Of a stretch of 64,000 nt of DNA, positions 54,266 through 64,000 are shown one piece after another. Source of the stretch: Opisthorchis felineus (lineage: Eukaryota > Platyhelminthes > Trematoda > Opisthorchiida > Opisthorchiidae); contig SJOL01008668.1 of NCBI GenBank assembly GCA_004794785.1, forward strand, positions 6,241 through 70,240, given 5' to 3'. The position numbers were made by a program, and so were the translations under genes. Every line of letters begins with the position of its first letter. Within the stretch, counting starts at the first letter, position 1. The notes beneath the pieces are model-generated. The model was not told the DNA's origin and did no database searches. It was given only the letters and a program-made list of their open reading frames with translations.

Positions 54266-55464
54266 ATCCGTGAATTCCCCCTGATTTGGAAGCCAACCTT
54301 GAAGGCGATTGGAAGACCGGCAGTGGAACAAATAGTTTGAACTGCTCCTTAACTTTTATTGTGTCTGGATTCAATGGCGCTTGCTACCTCCGCTATTATA
54401 CAGGCCTTGATTTATTAGGCCTGTGTGGAATTGGGCAACTCCCACCCAATGTGTTCTTTGTACGCAGCAGCGCAATTTGGTTTTTTCCCTAGTAACCTAG
54501 CAGCTATCTCTGTTGCCTCATCCCCGAGTTATTTTGTTGCTCGGCGGATCCACGAGTCCATTATAAACCCTCTACTATGCCGCTATCGGACTTGTAAGCT
54601 GTTTTCCTTTTTGTGGTTCAGATAGCTGAAATTTGGGGTAGGTTGCACGTATATGTGGACCGAATTGTTTTTATCATCTACTGTACACTTCAAACGTCCG
54701 AATATGTGAACATCATGGATACTAGGTTGTACTCCGGTCACGAGAGTACCGAACCGTTGAAGCACAAGCACGTTCTGACATCAATTCGGAAGACTCTGGT
54801 ATCCGCATGAACCCTGTTGACTTTTAGTCGCTTGGTACAGCCTTCCGCAAAAAGCGTAGCATACACTGCAAAAACCTATGGTTAGATGCGCCACTAATGG
54901 CATGCAGAACCTAAAGCTTTAGGAATACAACTTTCGGAACACAACAGATTCAGGGGGCGCATAACTCAATAAGCCACTGTTACCATTCTTCGTGGACCAT
55001 ATTGGAACAAGCCATAATATGGATGATAACTTTAGAGTGTGTCTTCACAGACAGTCAAACAGAGAAGTGACTCTTGTACCCACCAATGAAGCTCCACAGC
55101 TTGAATCACTCAGATCACACGAATATTGAATTACACAACAGGTAAACGGGTACGCAAGCCCGCCATAGGAAAACCCCGTCCCAGTGGGACCAAGAGAATG
55201 AAGTCGGGGAACTCGCTCCGCTTCTTCTTAAAGGAGGGGAGCTGCAAAATATTGTTTCCTGAACCACCGTGCTTCCAAGCACATTTCGGAACCAGCCCCC
55301 CATGAGACAGTGCTCCACTAGACAGTACCATGAGCTAAAAGAAAACACGTCGAGTTATTACTATGCCGCTACCAAAGTCAATTAGTTCTCCTTCTTTCTT
55401 TATGTGAAGAGGAACAGTCAAGAAGATGATGTGAACTCGTTTTTCTTGCCTGCAGACCTCACTT
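54266..55464. other. No gene recognised
   Basis: Short frames only. None has a motif or conserved repeat. Confidence 0.3.
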
Positions 55465-55830
55465 CTAGGTGGTTTGTCGAGTTATCTTATCATTCAGGGT
55501 TATTTCACTTGCTTCTACATCCACGGTTTTTGATAAACTGCCAATGTTACTTTTTTCACTAAAACTTGGACGCCACGTAATCGTCGTGGGCTGCTGCTGA
55601 TCGTTTTCTGGGTCTTCACAAATTCCAGGCCACCTATCACCTTTCAGCATGGACCCAGTGTAGACTGGCACGGTTTGCACAAATTTGGTATTCCAAGCAT
55701 TTGGAATGAGATTACAGTGTGCGCGCTGAGGATACCGGACGCGTGGTACAACTGGAATTATGATGTGATCGCCTGACCGATTATAGGAATCACATGGACA
55801 GCGGAAGCGAGCCCTGTTGTTACCGCCGGA
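55465..55830 (-). CDS. Possible terminal exon of an unidentified gene, minus strand
   Basis: Open from just after an in-frame TAA (55831-55833) to the stop at 55465, 121 codons, with no ATG in the first part; an ATG-start reading would take only the last 71. It begins GGNNRARFRCPCDSYNRSGD, continues HIIIPVVPRVRYPQRAHCNL, NAWNTKFVQTVPVYTGSMLK, and ends with a Ser/Thr/Gln-rich tail. Composition is protein-like. A possible acceptor (AACAACAG, near 55815) has a poor pyrimidine tract. No homology recognised. Confidence 0.33.
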   Translation of the reverse strand, partial: SGGNNRARFRCPCDSYNRSGDHIIIPVVPRVRYPQRAHCNLIPNAWNTKFVQTVPVYTGSMLKGDRWPGICEDPENDQQQPTTITWRPSFSEKSNIGSLSKTVDVEASEITLNDKITRQTT

Positions 55831-58309
55831 TTAAGGCTAATGCAACCACGCGCAAATTAGTCTGCCCAAAACTGTGATTGTTTTATTGTTTCGACTCCCA
55901 TACAGTTTGCGTTTATTAGGATTGCTTGGTTCAGTAAGTTCTTACTGACAGCAGTTTTTTAAATGGGCAAAATGTTAGCCAGAAAAGCGTGGAATAAAAA
56001 ACAATACTGATAAAATCGCTCCGCTCAACTAGTACACATGATCCACGGCGTTGCATTAAATTGCCTGAATAAAACCTAACAAGTATGTTTAATTTCGGCT
56101 CGTGCTCCCCGATTCTTTTGTTGTCAGCATGCTTCTTATCTGCTCCTACGCTGTGCGCCTTAGTTCTTTCTTGTTACTCTTGTGTGACGTGCTCTTGTCA
56201 TATACAACTTTTCTGCTTTTGACCCACTGGACGGGGGCAAAAGGCAAACATATCCAAAACAGGATTTACTTTGGTTTTCATGATCGAATTGCCGTCTTCC
56301 GGGCTACCTGAAATGGCATTTTTGAAATGCATTGTGAGTTCGCTCCAATACATGCGTTAATTCACCGTACGTTTGTTATATATACCTTCAAAATCATGTA
56401 TACCTGGATTACTACGTCATGCGTAAGGTCTACTTAACTGATTCATTAGGGTGGAAAAAGTATGCTGGCCACTATGAACATACGTAATACAGAACTGATA
56501 CCGAAAAACTCACCTGTAAAACCTGGTAAACAATTTGCCGCAGCTGACGGCTAGGGTGAGACAAGGCAATTTAACTGCCTTCTGGTGGCACCTCGAAATC
56601 TCCGTCCTTTGAAAGCTGCGGTGTGGTAGTGGGTCCACCAATCCTCCTTTAAAAAGCGCCTCTGTGGCATGCTACCGTTGTAATGGACCGAAGAAATGAG
56701 CAGGTAATGAAGGATCCGCCTTGACCATATGACAACATCCCAACCGCTGAGCTACATGCAACAATGGCTATGAGGTAGGACCCTCTAAGTGTTCATCTCT
56801 GACCATCCTGGCTGAAAATCTTGCCGAAAATAATTCGTTTCCCTAAAAATCGTGTTTGATTACCTGGCGAAGAGTGTCGACCTGATCATTGGGAAGATGG
56901 AAGCGTTGCTCAACCAGGTGGATTCCATCCCACCAGCACAACGCTTGCACTTGGCTCTGATGGCCAAATTGAAATGAGTTTTGCCCATTGCTCAGCCGAT
57001 GATTGGAAGAGATGAGGAGAGGAAGGGCTTCATGTAGAGTAGATCACAGCTATATTGTGCGTCACGATCTAGGAACGAGTACTGGTATCATAACACTTTT
57101 GAGGAAAAAAGCATTGACGCCCAAGCCTTCCCGCTCCTACCAAATTAAGTCCAAGGGAAAAATCTATTGACGGATTTAGGCGAAAAATTAGGTGGTCTTC
57201 GACACTTTCGTCAATTTCTCCACTTTAAATACGCCAAAACTAAACAAAAATTCTGGCGCATGGAAGTGTTTAGGTAAGCACTGTCCCAGCACTGCTTCAT
57301 GTTAGTCCAAGTGCCTCAGGGTACCCATTTCTGACCGCCAACAAGCCCACCATCACCACGAAGAATCACTGACTGTTGAATAATATGAATGCTTTGTGCA
57401 ACCCGTTTATTTATTCATTCAGTGGGGCCGCTGCACCAAAGGTCGTCATTCGGGCGGATACCTTAAAACACTTCGGGCCAGTCGTACATCCCTGACCGGT
57501 GAGCCTTCCGCAACTCAAGCCACTTGTAAGTGTGCCCAACCCTGACCAGGCCACCTTGATCTCTCCCAGCTTAAGCTGCGGGTGACAATTCTGACATTTC
57601 AACGCTGTGTCTACACGCCACCGAAGGCTTGGAACCGACCGACTAGGCTTTGCCAGAGGGCAGTTATAGGACCCGCTCGATGTGAACATTTTTCGTCCGC
57701 GAGCCTCGTCACCTCGTGTTAGTCCTATAAACTTTGGGGCTTTGCCCATGTATGAGGGTTGTCGGCATCTCAGCACGGCAATCTGGTCTGCCAATTTTCC
57801 AGCACTACGCATTCCTGACACACTAACGGATCTGGCAAGTTGTACCTCCTTCCGCGAGGTCGGCAACGTGCGGGCGTGCCAGCAGACCCCAGTCACTAAA
57901 AGGGGCGCCAACAAAAAGGCTGTCGCCACTCCAGTCAGATTGTTTGGGCTTTTTTGAATGTTTCTTGGATCACAAAGTGCCTCAATAACCTTCCAAAGCT
58001 TCGTCAACCCGATCTCTAGTATGCGTCCACTCTTATATCAACGATATATTCTGCGTTAGCCTCATCGTTGAAGAGCAATAGGATAATCTGCCGCAAATTT
58101 CTAATGTCCCAAATGGTTTGGCCAGGGTCCGAGTCCGGCAGCAACTTGCTAGGATTTTCGAAACTTGCACCGATACACACCACCCGCTTACGCGGTTCGA
58201 AGGTCCCTAATTTTGCGAAAAATCCAGTGAACATAAAACAAACCTCTATACGTTATTTCAATTAACTGCTACAGCCGTTTTGTTCCCAGGAGTAAGTTAT
58301 TGTCGCCAA
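55831..58309. other. No gene recognised; may hold the start of a decayed Gypsy element
   Basis: A 198-codon minus frame at 57411-58007 has no motif. Because Gypsy RNase H and integrase follow on the + strand, gag and RT remnants might lie here, but I cannot read them. Confidence 0.3.
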
Positions 58310-59970
58310 CGCTGACTGACGTATTTCGTTGGGAAAGTTGCTGCCACTAAGCACTTAGACAAGGCCACTGCAGCGTTTGATGCTTCAAAGCTGGCACTGC
58401 CATTAGCAGTTAGTTAGCTTTGTCAGGATTACCAGCACCTGTCAGTCTTTCAGTGGATGCTTCGGTCACGTCAGTTGGCACAGTTTTAAGCCAGGCCGAG
58501 GGCAATGGCTAGAAATTGCTTGAATTCCCTCTGAGACGCTTGCAAGGCAAGGAAACGAACTGTTGCAAGTTTGGCCTACTCTGCTGTGCGTCACATTCGA
58601 CACGCAGCAAACAGCACAATTTACGGCGCGTACAGACCAAGAGCCCACTGGCTATGCTGCTCAAAATCGCTCATCCAGGGGACAGGATCATTTTGGTTGC
58701 CAATCTATCACTAGCATCCGACATCCATCTTGGGAGACCTACGTTTCAGAAGGCAGCTTTCCACGAATGGTTTCTGAGTGATGTGTGACTCCAAACGCAG
58801 CTACTCTCATCTCAAGCGTAAGCTCCGCGGCCCAGCCTTAAACTCCTAGCTTCTTTTCCTGCCGTCCCCGTAGAAATTTATAAACTGCGTCATTTCGACA
58901 GGAACCTCTCACCCTGTAGTTTGAAGTAGCATGCGAAGATATTTACAACATCCTACGCGTGTTATCTCACAGCTGAATTCCTTCGAAGCCGGACATAATA
59001 GCTGAATAACCTCCGTGGCCCAATACGCACTAGGATACCCAACAACAAGAATGTTCCTGCCTCCCGCACAACTCAAAAAATCACATCGCCACTTTCGTTT
59101 CAGCGCCGGTGTTTGTTTTGATAACGCCGATGCCACCTAAATGGTTTCTTTATTAGGCGCACTAAGTTTCAATCACGAATTTAAGTGCGCAGACGCATAC
59201 GCTCGTCAACACAAAGCCATCACGTAGCTGATGCCTCTTTTGAGACGATTTTTTTCGAGGAACTGATTTTGCTTGTGGTTACTTGTCCACGATCACAACC
59301 AACCGTGGCACCCAGCTTACATCTGCTGCGTTCAACGATTTGGCGATGCTCCTAGGTTCCCAGGGCGTCTGAAAAATCCTAACAAGCTACTGCGCTGGTG
59401 AAGCGCTTCCAGCAATGGATGAATGAAACCTTGTGTGCAGATGGAGACTCCGGTCGGACCGAAGCCTTGTCCTACCTTTGACGCACAACATCATGGATTG
59501 AATTGTCCAGCGACATCATCCAGCGGATTTTTTTTACCACGGCTACGCCAAGGATGCTTAATCATGCATTATATCCCGCTTGTCTAGCTTGTCTGGCTTG
59601 CCGCACTTGCCCTGTACGCCCAGCGTCCACGAGGCAGCGGGGCACCACCTGTTGCGTAACTTCAGACTTGTAGCAATATAAAACCATATGCTCCCGATGC
59701 GCGCTTTAGTCCGACACTTGGCCACCGTCATATACTACGGCGATTAGCAGAAACGTTCGTAAGCTGCTTTAGGTTTCGACCTGAAATCGTCACTATTGAC
59801 CAGCTAGTCAAGCATACGTAGAGTTTTATACTTACTCATCCTTGTTTCCCCTAACCCCTGGATCTCAGGCCACCTCTCGGTCACTGGCGAAGCGGGATGT
59901 AATTTAGTCCAAGCGGTTCGCACGCACGACAAGTATGGCAGAACTGCAACTCTCAGCACTTTTTGGATGA
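58310..59970 (+). pseudogene. Ty3/Gypsy LTR retrotransposon pol fragment (RNase H, integrase), decayed
   Basis: RT/RNase H area: FDASKLALPLAV, then VSLSVDASVTSVGTVLSQAE at about 58440-58500 and, after frameshifts, QFTARTDQEP with TSIRHPS at about 58615-58735. These align with the DxS...TDHKPL...SDIRH pattern of Gypsy RNase H. Integrase core: TNRGTQLTSAAFNDLAMLLG at about 59300-59362 (the D-G-x-Q/F-TS signature, with the Asp now Asn). C-terminal remnant: a VTIDQLV-like segment near 59790. No LTRs identified. All reading frames are broken. Confidence 0.7.
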
Positions 59971-62900
59971 ACTTTATATTCTATCACTGAGGCACTCGAA
60001 TTGTGCCGTTCTGACCTATTTTCCCAGTCTTGAGTTTTTGGTGTAAGTCACATTCTTTTTGGCCGTAACTGTGACAAACCAGATTTCTTCTGCCCTAAGC
60101 CGTACATATTGGTCCTCTTTTTTGCGTACCAGTGAACTCACTTTCATTAAAAGTGTCGGTGATGCCGTTCAGACAGTCATGGGGCCCAGGAAACTAGCCT
60201 CGCAGTGGTCGCACTCTGGTAAACTCTACCACTGGTTTCAGGCCCACCCGGAGTGCCTGTTTGGTGTAAATGAATAAAACATTTGCCAACAGTGGTACTA
60301 GTACGGCTCACATATTCCGGACCTCATTCCCGTGATGCACATACCGACTGCTTATTTCGTGCGCGTTCCTCTGCTCTAAAAGTAACGCCTCTCATCTCCA
60401 AATGGATTAAATGCTCCGCTGCAAGCAATTTTGTACTTTGTCGCGTGGCCCACCCGGCGGCTTCCTTGTTTCTTTAGACTGCGGGTTTTTTAATATTCGT
60501 CCATCTGAAGGGATACTGTGAAGTGTGCGAAATCGCTTGAACCTAATTAAGCGCGCCTGTTTAATTCAACAGTATATTCCTCACTGGGCGCCTGCAGCGC
60601 GCTGCTTGCTTGTGCGTACGCTGCAAGCTGTAACCAATTTTCTCACGCTGGTTGGGTAATGTATTCTCAACCATGGTCTGGCACTATTGTTCTGCTTCTG
60701 AGGTGCCGGTTCAGACGCAGCTCAAACTCATCATGAAAAATTTGTCATAGTTTGTGTTTAAAATATTAAGCACCAGGCTGCCTAAATATACCACCAAATT
60801 CAGTGTCACGTGCGGAAATGTATAAACTGAAAACAATCTTGCAGTCTTTTGATCAGAACGCAGTGGCATGGGACACCCATAGACGTCGTTTCAGAGTAGT
60901 CTCATCTAAGGAATTGATGGTAGTTAGGGAGATATACACCCTGTTGTGTTTTAGCACACGTCAAAGGTATCCTTGTTGAGGACTGAATTTTATTCGGATC
61001 ATTTTTGTTGCCATGAAAGATTTGGCCGCTGCATATCAACAGCAACACTAAGACATGTTTTTAGACTTGGCGCAGAATCGGCCAGCGGAGGGTTGGGATA
61101 ATTCGTCGCTAACTTGACTGAGTTTTACTGTGGTTTTCAATTTCCAGTTTGGGGTAGTTAGCTTGGTGCGTGATGGTGGACTCCTACAATGACTCGTGTC
61201 TTTAAAAAGGATGATAGATGACGTGTCGTCCTCCAGCCAATCTTAAATAGCACTATTTTGACCCGCAAAGGCCTAGGTGCAGCCACCTCTTAGTCCGCCA
61301 AAATAGGGAGATAGGTCGTCTTCCGATACACTGTTTATGCAAACAACACGTATGCCTACTCGGAACTTGGTGCTGTTGTGGTTACCACAGTATTTTTTTC
61401 ATCTGACCGGCAGGATTAGTCCTCCTTCAGCCTCTCAAAATCGAACAGTGTGCGTCTGGGCCAAAGTCTTCCATAAATCAGAACCCCACCTGTCCAGTAG
61501 CCGTTGCTGCATCAAAGCTGTTCTTGAACTGGGAAGACAGTGGCGACTTGGGCAAAATTAGGTGGCTAAATAAGTGGCGTTTCAAGTCAGAGCGGAACTC
61601 TGGTGAGCCCCATTAACTGTGAGAAAGCATCTGGACACAATTACGCGATCGAGCCCTGGAAGTGACAACGGACAAGGGCATGTCTACTGCATGCTGAAAT
61701 TAAAGTGGCTCAGCTGATGCACCGTTAGTTGCGTTGGTTGGGATTACGTTTGTAAAAAAATTATTATGCATATATATGCATGGGGAACCCTGCTGACAGT
61801 CTGTGGCGCCCATGGCTTACATCGACGTGCAAACCTTTAGCCACTCTCATTTTGGTTGGGGTTGCACCACATCAAGGCCCATTTCGTCGGCCAAACACAA
61901 CACACACTCCTATCTATTACTCCCCGGAGTAGTTGCATACAATAAAGAAATATAAAAAACACAATGTAGTACGTAATCCTTCAATAATGCATCCAAGGCT
62001 AGCGCCCATAGGATTTTTTCGCCATGCACCACTTGTTGTTTGTAGCCGATAGCAGTACTTCGGCGACTGGTGATTCGTTCTCTTGCACTCACTATCCATC
62101 CCAAATTAGAGTAGGCTACTACTCACGTAGCAAATTCCTGGTAAACTGGTCCACCATTTTGGAGGGTCTATCCCCATGATTCCTTGTGTGTTCACTGTCC
62201 CTTAACACAACACCTCTGCATACTTATACGGTTTTCTATATCTATGCCTCGTATTATAATAGCATTATGTTGGCAAACTTAGTCAGTCCTTGCTTTCTAG
62301 AATAAGTTCACCCCAAACCTATCCCATTTAGCGACCTGTCATCTCCACCCTAACTGTAATAAATAGATAACTGCAATAAATAAATAGAATAAATATTTTT
62401 TCTATCAATAGACTCCATCCTATATGATACATCATCAAACTCACCAGGCTTTACTAATCTTGTCCCATTTCCCCCTCGTCCCAACTTCGAACACCCTGTA
62501 TAGCCGGTGTCCACTCCAAATGGTCTGTGCATATTATCTAAGCGGATCTCCAATCGAACCGAGACTGCCCATGATCCAGCATCGGTTTTGTTTTATCCCA
62601 ACGCAGGGATATAATTAGTAACTTAAAAGTTTTCAAAAAACGAGATACCATGGCCTCCACCGTAGTGACGAACGACACATTGTTGTGCACTCATCAACTA
62701 CGGGCATGTGTGCGCCAGTCGTATTAAATTTCTCTATTACTTTTCGTGTACCGTTGCAGTTTTAGGTTGCTTTCGTTGAAATTTACAGGAAAGTTCAAGT
62801 ACCAGTCGGGGGAGCCAGCGATCACTATGTGTATGTTCTTTTCACCGCGCTCATACTGAGGTTCTGCTGCCGCTTTGAACATCTGCTTGTTGTGAACCGC

Positions 62901-63744
62901 TCGTCACCAAACCCAGTTGCACTTCACTTGATAGTAAAAGTTTCATTAATTAGCAAGTTCAAAAGCTTTTGAAATGTGACATGTTCTACCTGGTTATTTT
63001 CTTCACGGAGGATACGGGGCCTACTTCAACCGGTGAAAGACATGGAACAAACAGAGGTCCATTAATTTAAACTGATCAATTTTTCTCATCCGGAAGCCTA
63101 GCCTCTACCAAAGCTAAGCCTTATCCATACTTGGCTCACTTATACAGCCGTGAACCGTGTGTGTATATTGTATGTGTATGGCACATAACTGCGGATTATG
63201 TAGGATGAAGCAAGTACAGAGAAGCGCGTAAGATGGCGGTGCGCCGGCGATTAAGAACAGGACACAAGGACGCAATTAGTCGCGTGGAACGGCAGTTTCT
63301 TGATACTAGTCATTAATATAACAGTATTTTGATACCATATATAGCGCGCGAGGGGCACTAGTGCAGGAAAGACCTGCTATGTTTTCCGCACCCAGTTCAC
63401 TGCCTACACACATTGCAATATCTCCACAGCAGAACCTGCCCGGACAAACGGGACAGGGGAAGAAAAAAGTCATCAACCACTCAGATGGCGTGATCAAGTC
63501 GGCAGAACTGGTGCGACCGAATGGACCGATCAATCAGACAATCGGTTTGTTGCCGAGGGCCTCGCGTCGTCCTTCAACAATGCCAATCCCAAGACACGTG
63601 TGTAATGCTTCGAAGGCAAAATACACAGAATGTATTAAACGGTAGAAAACAAGCTAAGAACTCATATAAAGCTCCTCGTGTATGCGACGACAGCATTCCA
63701 AAGAATTGAGATGCCATCTGGACGAGGCTTTGGCAACCGGTTTT
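59971..63744. other. No gene recognised
   Basis: AT-rich, only short frames on both strands. A 94-codon plus frame at 63361-63645 has no recognisable content. Confidence 0.3.
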
Positions 63745-63781
63745 TCAGGGTACACTGGGAAGTGGCGGGCGACGGAGGTCA

Positions 63782-63851
63782 CATTTTGGACCAATCAGAG
63801 CTCAGAGGGACGCTGCACCGTCCAGTGGCCAAATTTTGACCAATCCCGTGG
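63782..63851. repeat. Short direct duplication containing CCAAT boxes
   Basis: ATTTTGGACCAATC at 63783-63796 and ATTTTGACCAATC at 63833-63845, 50 bp apart, in a GC-rich stretch. It may be a promoter fragment or LTR remnant; no gene is seen beside it inside the window. Confidence 0.3.
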
Positions 63852-64000
63852 TAGATGAGCTTGTTGGCCGCGGCAGCGCCTACTTTTGGTCGGCGTGCTG
63901 CATTAGGCTTGTATTTCTCCTTACACACCGATGGTCTACGGCAACCAATCTTTTGTCTTAAACGCACAGCGGCCAGGCTTTACAGCCGCAAAACAACACC

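Noticed and set aside
57411..58007. 198-codon minus-strand open frame
   Set aside because: No motif, no start or splice support, lies beside decayed Gypsy sequence, and overlaps another long frame on the + strand. Considered chance.
1..64000. CRISPR array, bacterial operon or phage features
   Set aside because: No regularly spaced short repeats and no prokaryotic gene organisation; introns and eukaryotic retroelements throughout.

Overview
The window looks like a retroelement-saturated intron/intergenic segment of a flatworm genome, most likely a digenean trematode. An opisthorchiid liver fluke is my best guess, because the tRNA-derived SINE and the LINE with a (GAT)n tail match sequence I associate with that group. 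That placement is recognition from memory and was not searched. Genes are split by canonical GT-AG introns of 1.6-8 kb, and mobile elements fill most of the space.

Two host genes are well supported. The first runs on the + strand from about 5.0 to 33.8 kb: a Goliath/RNF130/RNF150-type membrane RING-H2 E3 ubiquitin ligase rebuilt from six exons (5063-5245, 8690-8844, 14825-15890, 23164-23469, 25099-25684, 33639-33773). Four of the five junctions agree in phase; the exon 3/4 junction does not and may hide a small exon. The complete C3H2C3 RING appears only after exons 2 and 3 are joined. No protease-associated (PA) ectodomain is visible upstream of the transmembrane exon. The second gene is an uninterrupted prefoldin subunit 3 (VBP1) on the - strand at 42126-42710. 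Two orphan open segments (38559-38866 +, 55465-55830 -) may be terminal exons of other genes.

Mobile elements: (1) RTE-like LINEs with an APE endonuclease, ending in a conserved 3' tail with (GAT)n, in at least ten fragments on both strands. (2) Three distinguishable Penelope-like elements (PLEs): an intact one at 26.8-29.4 kb inserted in an RTE copy inside intron 5 of the E3 gene, and two decayed ones at 9.5-10.7 kb (+) and 16.7-18.1 kb (-). PLE 3' ends here carry a hammerhead-ribozyme-like motif, in three recognisable copies plus one wrecked one. (3) A 5'-truncated LINE with a restriction-like endonuclease (R2/NeSL type) at 35.0-36.5 kb (-). (4) A CR1-like LINE at about 50.2-54.3 kb (+) plus a 3' fragment of the same family at 49.1-49.5 kb; both 3' UTRs contain an 86-nt block bounded by GTAAGT...TTTCAG. 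(5) A decayed Ty3/Gypsy pol at 58.3-60.0 kb (+). (6) A tRNA-derived SINE family in eight copies, and a second tRNA-like family present as a 255-bp-armed inverted pair at 19.2-19.8 kb.

The rest (parts of 10.9-13.8, 20.7-23.1, 32.1-33.6, 36.5-41.5, 54.3-58.3 and 60-63.7 kb) shows nothing I can recognise. The most interesting signals are the hammerhead-like PLE ends, the nested intact PLE, the intron-like block in the CR1 3' UTRs, and the E3 gene that seems to lack a PA domain.
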